DNA of 64,000 nt, taken from positions 3,950,636 to 4,014,635 of the forward strand of contig VZSE01014389.1 of NCBI GenBank assembly GCA_013398275.1, in the 5' to 3' direction. Each line of letters begins with the position of its first letter. The first letter of the stretch is position 1. The translations under genes and the position numbers were made by a program. The notes beneath the pieces were generated by a model. That model made no database searches. It saw nothing but the letters and a program-made list of their open reading frames with translations, and was not told the DNA's origin. The stretch is from Promerops cafer. Taxonomy: Eukaryota; Chordata; Aves; Passeriformes; Nectariniidae. This document shows positions 35,249 through 45,800 of this stretch, one piece after another.

Positions 35249-35317
35249 GTTTGTTTGTTTGTTTGTTGTTTGGTTTTGGTTTTGGGTTTTTTTGTTCTTG
35301 TTGGTTTTTTTTTTTGN
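35249..35317 (+). repeat. (TTTG)n / T-rich microsatellite ending at an N
   Basis: A short (TTTG)n array grades into a T-rich tract with scattered G and ends at a single undetermined base at 35317. The N marks a place where the assembly could not read through the homopolymer. The true length of the tract is unknown, so any reading frame crossing it is meaningless. Confidence 0.9.
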
Positions 35318-38300
35318 AAACAGCCCTCTCAAATATATCCAATGTATATTACTGCAGAAATCTTTATACTTGCAGCACTGAAACCTGCAACTCCTTGTTA
35401 TATAAATGTACTAAACATTGCTTTCCAAAACCAGTTCTTCGTCTCCTTAGCAACACAGGCTGCAAAGAGCTCACCAGCCTGGTGTTCTGCTGCATATATG
35501 AGCTTCCAAGACAACTGGAAGAGTTTTGGTTTAGGATTCAGAACCTTCCTTTGACCAGTTCAAGCTACAGGTGAGGGAGACTCTTCTTTTGCATGTGGTC
35601 TCATGAAAGCTATAATTTCAATATTTATCATTGGACTATATAAGCAACGAACCAAGAGGAGCTTCTGAGAAAAGAAAATTTTCATGGCAGAAGACTGAAA
35701 AATTTATTCTGTTCCCCCCACCACTGACCATAGAACAAAATATTTTAATAATGAAACTAAATTCTTTAATACAGCACCCCTTAATAACTTACAAGGATGC
35801 AAAAATGTATACAAGATCAATACTATGTCTTTCCCAAAGCTTCTAGAAACTAGTAATTTTTCTTCTATTATAAGGCAGAAATGTGAGAAATCTTACTACA
35901 GACACATCTGTCCGTGTCACTGTAATAAGGCTAACAGTTAATATTATTGTGCCTGGCTTTAGCCAGCAAAGATTTGAATTGGTTTTGGAAATGAAAATCT
36001 CCTTTTAAATCATTCCTCCCCTGGTGCCTTCTAGTTAGCCTGAGGCTTTGTTAAGTTTTTTAGTCTTGTTTTTAAGCTTCATTTTCACGCTAGTTCTGTA
36101 CACATACATGGTAACTGTAACTTTGTTTAGAGTTAAGATCGAATTTCATTTTAGCAGTTGTCACCAGACTCCACTGCGTTCCATGATGTCAACAAATTGA
36201 TGAGGAAATCACTGATGAAGGCAACATCACATGCACTTACTTTCAAATATTATATTACTCAAAACATTCATGGTCTTCTTGATTATTTTTACCCTATCTT
36301 GAGAACCAAGAGAGGATCCCCAAGAGACCATCAGTCTTGTAAGTCAGGAGGCTTTGAGCTGCACACACCAGGATCCTATCTTTGCCTCCAAAATAGACTG
36401 GTGGGAAAAAATGATATAGGCATGAGGTCATTCTGTATTTCTACAGAAATCACTTTTTCCTATGTATTTAAATACACAGGGAATAGCCTCTCTATTAAAG
36501 TGAGGCCCACTACATGAAGATGGGCAAAAGTTCAGCTGAAGGGAAAGAAAAACATGTTCTTGTACCAGGACATGTTTCTGCCTGAACCAATAGGGAACAG
36601 CTTGGTGGCTCATTTGCTGGAAAGCCTTGGGACCTGGAAGAAACGGGTAGGCATCTGTCAAACAGACATACACAAATCACGAATTTCCCTCAGCAACACA
36701 AGTCGGGATTGTTTTTGTTTTCCTTCAGGGGTTTCAATTACAGGGAGAAGACTTAAAGGTCTGTGGATGCAGCCTTCAAGTGGAGAAGTTACACTGCCTG
36801 ACTGTGCTGCTGATGGCAGGTTACACATCCCCCTGCCCGAGGTCTGGGAGCCTGTTGTGTTTGTACTCTCTGTACCCTGACTTTTCAGCAGCAAAACACA
36901 GCTGGGTCTAACAAGGATTTTTAGCATTTCTGCTCCAGAGCAGCACAAAATCATCATCCCCAGAAAAAAAAAATCAATTTAATTAGATTTTCCCACCACA
37001 TCCATTTGGATTCAAGGGACTTACTGAACATTGTGCTGCCTGCAGGTAATACAAGAGAAGGACTTCTCCAGTCTCTAACAAACTCTAGCCAAGAGGGGTT
37101 TACTTGTGTTACTGTAATGCTCTGTAAAATAAAATTTAGTCTGACAAAAAGCAGCTGCAAGAGAACAACAATACCGGTTTCTGATGAAAATTTGAATGCC
37201 TGGATTGTATGCTGGGTATTATTTTAAGCAAAAAATATTTCTTGTGTATAGCTTGTGACTAAATTTGGCTGTCTTATAGCAAAAGCTCAGCTGAAATAAA
37301 AGCAAATGATTTTACAAATGGATTTTATAGCCACATCACTTACAGGATATGTAGTACCTTAAACCTAGAAGTGCACACGTAATTTTTCGTTCTTAATCTG
37401 TAAGTAAATCTGAGTTAGTGAGAATAGCTCAAATTGAAACAAGATCTTTGATTCTCATTTTTCCCTGTGTTCATCGAATGAATTCAGAATAGGAAAAGTG
37501 GTTTGCAGATCTGTCATTGCAAACTAAATAGAAAACAGAAGAATGAATACAGGAAGATTTTCTATGTCCTGTTTGTTTTCCCATCTCTTTTACCAGCTTT
37601 TGATCTGAAGTAGTTTCCAGTGAAAAGCTGTACCAGTGAAAAACATGGAGAAATTTTGTAATGCAGCAAGAGAAATGTTAAATCAGCATTGATAAATATT
37701 AAATCATCATATTGATTATTTTTTGCCAGTGACAGTGCATTAAAGAGATCTGGTCATTTTCATTTAATGTTTTGTCTGAATGAGTTATCGCTTCATAAAC
37801 ACCTAGCTGCCTGAAGTGAGGCAAGTCCTGATTTAATTGCCCTTTGCTTATGCAAAATACTAGTTCTGAATAGTTATTTGACTCAGGAGTAATTGGTACC
37901 CTAATGTATTATTCTGCAAAATAATTTATTAATTAAAGATTTTTCAAACAATCCAGATTGACTTTGTGTGTTCAGCCTGTTTATGAATTAATTTGGTTTG
38001 CACCTTTTGTTTATAGATCAGCTGGTTTCAACAAAAAAAAGCAGAAAAGCACCTGACATTATTTTGAGGAGGTTAATATAGACAATAGATTCAGATTAAT
38101 CCTTACCTATGACTAACCACTCTGAAAAAACGACCTAAATTTGAAAGCACCCCTAAATCATGCAGAAAAGTAATTAGGTTTACCTCCATAAAAACAAAAT
38201 CTGCACTGTAAATGCATATGCACATGGAATTAGAGACACATTTCCACATGCTACTTTACCTCTGGCGTTTCCTAATTTTTGGATACTTAATTGTGTTGTC

Positions 38301-38508
38301 TTCATGTTTTCTTAACTTGGTGTTTTTACTTTTTTGAATGGAATGTTTATTTGTGCTGGAGATGGATAATGAGCAAACTGTGGATGTACCGGCCAGCTGC
38401 TTGCAGGCTTCACCAAGAGAGTAGCACCCCGTTTTTGGGTCCAGAAACACCAGCACCTAGTCAACCATAGACTACTTTTCCATAAGTTGGCTATAGGATA
38501 TATTCCCT
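35318..38508. other. Non-coding interval
   Basis: No gene is seen. Frames of 100-120 codons at 36158-36517, 36554-36880 (plus) and 36658-36957 (minus) overlap one another on opposite strands in a mildly GC-richer part and match nothing recognised. Confidence 0.5.
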
Positions 38509-38522
38509 CCAGCAGAGGGCAG
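38509..38522 (+). promoter_or_regulatory. CTCF core motif
   Basis: CCAGCAGAGGGCAG matches every position of the vertebrate CTCF core consensus CCASYAGRKGGCAS. CTCF binds such sites through its zinc fingers, and they mark chromatin loop anchors and insulators according to orientation. Here the motif points along the plus strand. The next bases (TGG) and the preceding CCT also fit the extended motif reasonably. Occupancy is not shown by sequence, but an exact match of this length is rare by chance. Confidence 0.6.
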
Positions 38523-38943
38523 TGGAATGGTAGGTGTACGTATGTAAGACAGAATTTTATTTTCATTTAGGAGAGAAAATTCAGATATTCACTTAAAAAA
38601 ATGGAAATGAGATAGGCAATAAGCAAGAGAGGTAATTTGCATTTCCCTTCAGGTATGATGTGATTTCGCTTTAGCTTTATTCCAAGAAATACAGAGGAGA
38701 CCTTTTGATTAACAATGGTATGCCATTATAAAACAGATTCTAGTCTTAAGAATTAGTAAAATGTGAATTTCTAAACTAGAAAAAAATGTGTTCTTAATTC
38801 CTTAATTACAAAAAGTCTCATTTAAAGTATATTTTTGACAAACAATTTTTTCTCTGACGAAAAGTTTAGGTGAGTATTTCTGTCAAAAGAATAGAACCCA
38901 TTGAGATATCCACAACATTATTGGTTTTAATAAAAAAAAATAT
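38523..38943. other. Non-coding interval
   Basis: AT-rich unique DNA; nothing recognised. Confidence 0.5.
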
Positions 38944-39094
38944 GCAGACACATACAGGGCCCATGTCTTTAACTATCTGTTGTGAGATAAGGTGTTTCAN
39001 GGGCCTGTATGTGTCTGCACATACCATTACTGGTATGTGCAGACACATACAGGGCCCATGTCTTTAACTATCTGTTGTGAGATAAGGTGTTTCA
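38944..39094. repeat. Direct and inverted duplication around an N (probable assembly artefact)
   Basis: A 56-base segment at 38944-38999, starting GCAGACACATACAGGGCCCA, is repeated exactly at 39039-39094. Between them lie the N at 39000 and a segment (39001-39026) that is the reverse complement of 39031-39057 apart from one base, making a hairpin with a 4-base loop. Three copies of the same sequence, one inverted, meeting at a single N is what unmerged contig ends or a fold-back read would give. Frames crossing this region should be ignored. Confidence 0.9.
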
Positions 39095-42000
39095 GATTTC
39101 TGACCTTCGCAAAGCTGAAAATGCTCCCAAAATGTCAAGACTCTGTGGCAGGTTGGAAATCTCATGGCTTGAGCCTGCAATTGCATGGTTAGGAATAAGT
39201 AAGACCCAAAGCCTTTATTGATAGCTATGAATCACCGTTTTCCCCTGCATTTTCATGTATAGTATCTACTCCAAGGGTTTGATGCTCAACATCTGAACCT
39301 TAGCAGCTTTGGTGGCATATGGCAAGTGCTAAATGAACATGCTTCTTACCATGTAGGCTGAACTTCTTTTCTCTTGGAGCTTCCTCCAGAAATCTGGTTA
39401 ATGAAATTTCTCCTTCTTATGGCTACCTTCATTTAAAGCAAAAGAACAGCAGAATTTTCAATTCAATTGAAAGCAGGATTTAAGTAAAGTAGTGCCACAA
39501 CTAACAGCAGTTTTTGACAAGAATGGATTAAAAAGAAAATAAATGTAGTTGTCTGAATCTTCTGGTCTCTTTTTGCAGGTGCCTGATTTAATGTCCATTT
39601 TTTTCTGTAAATGTAGAGTCTGCTTTTCTTATACCCTTTTTATTGACTAAATTTAACCTTGGCCGTTCGAGCCATAAAATTCTGTAGATAATACAGTCAT
39701 CCTGAAACAAAAGAAACTGAAGAAGGAAGAGAAGTAACGAAAAATGAGAACCTTCAATCTGAATTGAAAAGAAATATTGGCATGATATTGAGCTGCCTGT
39801 TTTTTTTCCTTAGGTCAGTATCTTGCAGAATAACTGCGTTCCACATCCTCATGAGCTGAACCTGTTTCTAGGTCAGGGTGATATGTGTATTACCTAACAC
39901 TGTGGTGTTAGTCTATCCCTAAAGGTGAATAACTTCAAAGACTAATTGCTGAGTATTCCAAAGACTGCTTTCTTAATATGCTATGATGTGATCTCATATC
40001 TTCTATAATTTACCCTCATGATGCTCTTTTTTGTGGGTTTACATGGTTGCCTTTTGCGCTCTTTAAAAATTATCTGAAGGCATTTTATATTGTCATAGTA
40101 TTTTCTAACCTTTTTCTATTTCATTTGCCCTTGTGTGAAAGAGATTGATGGCAATAAATAATCAGGGTTAGGAGAAAGATAGTAAGTGAGTTCTAGATAT
40201 GAATGTAAAATGCTAGCTGTGTGTATGTTAGGTTCTGAGCTAAACTCCTGAAATGCACTTCAGGCTTGAGATATTACCAGTAAGCAAAGAATCATATTTC
40301 CAACTCCAGCTATTTACTTTATATAAACATCCTGGTTGCAAATGAACCACAAAATATTGGATGAAATCACGTCCTTCATCTAAACCTACAGTGGACCCAT
40401 AGCCAAAGAAGTATGTTATTCTTTACACATACATCTCAAAACTCCCACTGAGCTTCCAGTCTCTTTGGTTTTGCATGCCTTACAGTTTCAGCCATCCATA
40501 AGCATTGCCCTTTGATGTATATCAGTACTTTCTACTAAAGTAGCTCTGGAGAAATAGATCGAGCCTCCTATTAAATAAATAAATCTGCTCTTAACTTCCA
40601 GAATTATAAATAACATGAGGAATGTCAAGGCAACCTTGGGGGTTAGCCAAGTCTTGGAACAGCTGCTATGACCTTGCATGTCAGCATCTTAGCTTTTATT
40701 AGTGATTAGTTTGTGCACAACATGAAATTTCTTGGGTTTTACATTAATTTAATTTTTTTTTTCTGCTATGTATTAGGCATATTTTAAAAATAGCAAATAT
40801 TTACAGGCTGCATAAGATTTCCTAGGTGGTTTGCTTGGTAGGTCTCTAACTCTTTATTATCCATAATAAAGAAAATGTCACCAATTTTCCCTGGTACAAG
40901 GTAATCACTGTGGCTGTACTGTATGATTCTGTGAGCTAAATCATCTGTCCTCACTACAAAATTGTATCCTCTGTGACCTACCACACAGGACATGGGGCCA
41001 GAAAAGCTTTGCTTATATAGAGAGCTGTGAATAGTGGAAGCTTTGTAGGAACAAATTCTCTTCCCACTGCAGAAGGACATTCAAGTGTTCTTTAATTTAT
41101 GTCTAATTTTAAACTTGCAATTAGTCAGAGTGAGAACAATAGACCTACCTGCGTTAATTTCCTTAACGTGTCAAAGCTGTACTGACTTCAATGGATGTCT
41201 AATCAAGCTTCTGCAGTTCAGTAGTTGCTGGATAAAAGCTAATGTATGTGCTCAATGAAAGACTGAATTCAATTTTTCTTTTACAGTTCACTAAGGTTTT
41301 CTGAACACCTCTTGTTAGGTATGCAGTAACTTACGTTGCCACTAGACTTTCCTAACAACAGAAGCATCACCAAGATGCTTCTCCCAGTATCTCCACTGGG
41401 CTCGAGTATTCCAAGCAGTAGACAGTGCACTGCCTTATTCTTATAGTTCTTCAGGTTTTTCTGAACTAGAGCATAAAATTTTGTGGCAAGTATATCAGTA
41501 GTATTCAGAAAACCCACAGCTAAGAACTGTATAACATCATTTTGTCTTTGATTTTTAACATTGTTGATCTAATGTCCATCACTTCTATACTATATAAACT
41601 CTTTTACCCTCTGTGTCCAATTTATGGTTACAACAAAGATTCTTGTGCTGGGAATAAATTTCTAGCTGTTACATAAGGACTAGAAACACTGCCTAATCAG
41701 CAAATTCTTGTGTGTCAACAGCAATATGGATTCAAGGTTATATCCAGAGAAATTCAAGAAGATATTCAAGAGAATGGTTTGGTTTCCATGTCAAAACTCT
41801 GTCTTATAAAAAGGATCCTTTTTTCTCCAGTTACTTTCTGTATCAATACTTACTTTACATGCATTCAGTCTAGACTTCTGCTTGTACCATACTTGACGAA
41901 ATTCACAAGCTGAGTCAAAAGTTCAGATTTCCAAATCCTAATAAGGATACTTAAATAATTTACCCATGCATGCCAAGAATGTATGAACACATAGAAACCT

Positions 42001-43567
42001 GCTTTTTAATAAACTTCCCTCTTATGACTGCTGAACGACTCATTAAAGAAAGAAAAGCCATAATTAAACGTGACTGACATGCCTATAACTTGGTAGATCC
42101 TAAAGCAGGATATATAAAACAAATTTCTATAGACTGTTGTTTAAAGATACGTTACCCTTTGAAAATATAGCCATGCAATGATTCTGCCATTGTTTCCTGG
42201 GAGTGCAGGGATGGTTTTTACCAAAGTATTCCCTGCCACTCTGTGCATAAGTTAAAGAATCTGCTCATGTTTTGAATTATACACATGTGGCTTTAGCTTT
42301 GGTTTTTCTATTTGTCATAGGTCCAATTAATGGAAGAGAAAATGCTGGTTATATTCTTTTTGATATATTATGCTTTCATTTTAGCTCAGATGGAACAAGA
42401 GGAAATACGTTCTGTTAACTTTTAATTCTATGCAAATACACTGAAGTTTAAATTGTAGGAGGCTTCATTGCAGTGCACAGTTTTCCAGTACTTTCACAGC
42501 ATTTTCTCTTCTCAGGCTCTGCCTGAAGGCAAATTTGTGTAAAATCCATTCAGCTATACATGGAGTTATCAAAATGCAAAAGGCATGTTTCCTTCAGTGA
42601 GGGAAGTTTTCCTTTGATTTTCTTTCTGTCACTCCTTCCCCCATCCCTTATTTCTTCAACACACATGTTCAGGGAGTAGCTTGAAATATTTGTGTGTCCT
42701 GTATACAATATTTACTGAGGAATATGTTTTCAGCTGTGTGGAAGGGAAAAGGTAGAAATTCTTGGAATTTACCAAGCGTAAGAATGTATCAAATGATGTT
42801 TACATCAGTGTGGGTAAGCAACCAAAAAAAGATGTATTTTCTTTGAGTATTTGTAGTAGTAAAACTTAAATGCACAAATGTTCGCCTAAAGGTATGCTTA
42901 AAAATGCATTACTATGGATGAAGTAAATGTACTTAACATTCCAGGCTGTTCTTTTTCGTTGTTCCCCAAAGAGTATGTAACCCTCTCTCAGTCTGCACTT
43001 GGCTTCCAGCAACAGTACTTCTCATGGAAGATGCCAAGATAGACATAAGACTGAGTGGCAAATATTTTTACAGGTTGTCCTAGGGTCTTGGCTCATTCAA
43101 ATCCAGATGCCTGAGTTTTCCTCCTGTAGAAAGCAATATTGCTAAAAACACTTGCTTGGACACCTCTCTGGGGCTAGGATACAACTGGGGCACACACGAA
43201 GATCTGAGACCTTCTCAGCTGTCCAGCCCAGGCTACACTCACTAAATTCAGGCTTCCAAATATATCTCAGCATTCTTAGCTTCCCAAAGCTGTTAAGGCT
43301 TTCCCAGTCCCCAATAAGGCATGCATTGCTTTGCATTGTAGGTGGTTGTTCAGGTTTAAGTAAAGAGTGAGATTTGATCAGATGAGAAATATAGCATTTT
43401 ATGCTAGTATTAAACATATTATAGATATGATATGTATCATATAGATTACATCAGTGTGAAATAGTCGTGTCAGGCAGCAGTTTATTCATTTAATCATTAT
43501 TTTTCACTACATGTTTTGGTATTGCCACCTAGCTCAGCAGAAGTACAGTATTTGACCATGGAGTAGA
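39095..43567. other. Non-coding interval
   Basis: No gene is assigned. A minus-strand frame of 98 codons at 40784-41080 reads with balanced composition (for example HSDYLVPGKIGDIFFIMD) but has no recognised family and is within chance length. Another minus frame at 41281-41517 is similar in quality. No transposon is recognised. Confidence 0.45.
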
Positions 43568-43642
43568 CCATGCAAAGAAAAAAAATGACAAAGAAAAAAA
43601 AAAAAAGGAAANTAGCCCATGCTAAGAAAAAAAATGACAAAG
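43568..43642 (+). repeat. Duplicated segment around an N (probable unmerged contig overlap)
   Basis: A 26-base segment at 43568-43593 (CCATGCAAAG, A-run, TGACAAAG) recurs at 43617-43642 with one mismatch. The N at 43612 and an A-rich run lie between. The arrangement suggests two contig ends that overlap in an A-rich tract and were joined with a placeholder base rather than merged. Any true tandem duplication here would need independent reads. Confidence 0.8.
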
Positions 43643-45419
43643 AGGAAACAAAAGGAAAGCAGGCCAGCAAAGTGTTACTTTTCCACATGCCTTTTCTCTG
43701 GTAAGATGCATTTCAGCCACTGTTTTCTGTGTGAAAGCACAGACAGGGTGCAGAGGTTCAGTGCCAGCACATTGACAAATGGAGCAAAACACGTGGAACA
43801 GTAGGTATCAAGCCCCAGAAGTGCAATTAATCGTGTGTGCTGTTGCTGCACACTTTGGAGAGGTGATGAGGTTCATTCTTTTTCAACTGGGCACTTTCAA
43901 CAGCACAGCTAATTCCACACAAGCACAGCAGCTGGACACGGAGCTGCATTAGTGCAGCATCGTGGCCCACTAGAGTAATTGAACAGCAAATGAGGTTATT
44001 TGCCCACCTACTTTTCCTGCATATTAAATGGGGGATAATGAGCAATTGCTTATGGTCTGTTTGGAAAACATGACTGTTTGTTCAGCACTTTGAAATCATA
44101 AATCAATATATGCTGCAAATGTGATGTGCCACCTACAGCCTCATTCAACAGAGAGCCGAAGTGGAGAGGGAAAAAGGTGCCCCACCCTGGCTCTTACATG
44201 CTGCCTTCTGCAGGAAATGGTGATGGGCGTGATTCCTTCATCTTAGTCTGAGAACAAATATGTCCAAGGGGGCTTAGTCACCACCTTGGCCAAAGTGAGC
44301 AAAGCCTAAATGTGGCAAGAGGAAGATAGATATTATGGTTGCCTGGATCACTTTGACTTCCATAGACATAACTCTTCAGTTAACAATCAAATGGCACAAG
44401 AAAATTTTTTGGCACTCCTAAAGCCTTTCCAGGCACATCAAGCTGATTTTTTCAGTCAAGGCTCTAAAAAGAAAACCAATATTTTTATGGAGCTATTTCT
44501 GAGGTTTTCTTCCAATGCTGGCTTTTAGATCCAAGGCTGAGGACTCCTGGTGAGATTCATTTCTCTAGTTCACGTTTAGGGACCAAATAAGCTGGTGCTT
44601 TCCCTGAAATGGCTTACATAAGCTTCCAGGGCTCCATGATTCAGTAGGTTTCTTGAGCTTTTTTTGACATACAGCATTTCTGACCTCTTTTCAGCACCAC
44701 ACCACAGGTTTCTAGTGGTCTCCTTTTTCTGCACTTCTGATCTTCCAAGGGGTGCTCTGGAAACAGGGAAGATTGCAGGATTGCAGCTGCTTCCAAGAGG
44801 CTGCAAAGAAAAGAGCTGAATTAGGTTCCCTGGATTTACAACATTCCAGAACTGTTTAAATGCTCATACCCACTGTACAATATTCTGTCAAATAACTGGC
44901 AAATCCTAATGATTTCATGCATCAGTATTTTTTTTAAGATAGTCACCAACAGCTGTAGTTAGATTTCCATTTTCAAGATTAACTCTGCCCTTTTTTTTTC
45001 TGTCTATGCCATAAGCATAACTCTCCAACTCAAGGAGTTAAACCAGTCTTTACAGTGAATCTAGAGCATATACTGATCTATGTGATTTTGTAATTATAAT
45101 TATGATCTCTGAAGGGTTTTCTCTCTGGCTTGCAATAATGTAGCTGCATGGAGAGAGGGTGACTGAGATGGAAATTCACTTCCATTCAGTCCACCACACT
45201 TTGTCCAAAATACATGGATGACTGTTACAATACTGCAGTTACCCATAACAGAGACAGAAAGAGAGAGAAAAAGTGTGGCTTTTAAAACTTGTAATTAATA
45301 GGCATTTTACTTAAAAAAATTCCTTGGGAGTTAAGTAGACACAGTTTCATTTATGGTTTATTTTAGCTTTATCTTCTTTACGGTGTGACCTACACTAAGA
45401 GGGAAGCAGCTATCCTCAC
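43643..45419. other. Non-coding interval
   Basis: No gene or transposon is recognised. Frames are under 80 codons. Confidence 0.5.
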
Positions 45420-45800
45420 AGCAAAATGGAAGGAATAAGGAGAGAATGGTTATGCAGGAACAGCTGCTTGTTTTCAGCAGCATCAGTTGAGAGTTTTTCA
45501 CATTCTCCTTCTCCGCCTCTCCCCAAATGTTCAGCCTGCTGTGTGCAAGCTGGGTGTTTACAGTTCAGGACTATGGAGGAGGAGGAAATATTTTGCCTAT
45601 TGTTCAGTGACGTCAATGGCTTCGCTCCCAGTCACTTGAGGGACGCTGGTGCTTAGCAAATGTCAGTGCACTGCTGCTACTGCATGTGCCTTACAGTCTG
45701 CTTGCAGGGATTTAAGGTCTCTCCTTCAAGATAGATCCAGTTGGCAGGCGAGGCGGGTGTGAAAGGCAAGGAGCAGTAGCCATGGAAAGCTGGTCTGCTG
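45420..45800. promoter_or_regulatory. GC-richer block with a full CRE, possible regulatory element
   Basis: This block is richer in GC and CpG than its surroundings. It contains an exact palindromic cAMP-response element TGACGTCA at 45608-45615, a GGCGAGGCGGG stretch at about 45745 that resembles an SP/KLF-type GC box, and C/T-rich tracts. Such a mix is typical of promoters or enhancers, with CREB/ATF factors as the expected CRE binders. No adjacent gene start is visible in the window, so a distal enhancer or a non-coding RNA promoter would be the likelier role. It is not a CpG island by length. Confidence 0.3.

Noticed and set aside
35125..35574. 149-codon plus-strand frame
   Set aside because: It crosses the T/G microsatellite and an N of unknown length, so the frame is not real.
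38866..39192. Overlapping frames on both strands with repeated peptides
   Set aside because: They arise from the duplicated and inverted sequence around the N at 39000.
39661..39690. tRNA-like TTCGAGCC segment
   Set aside because: No acceptor stem, D-loop or anticodon stem could be drawn around it.
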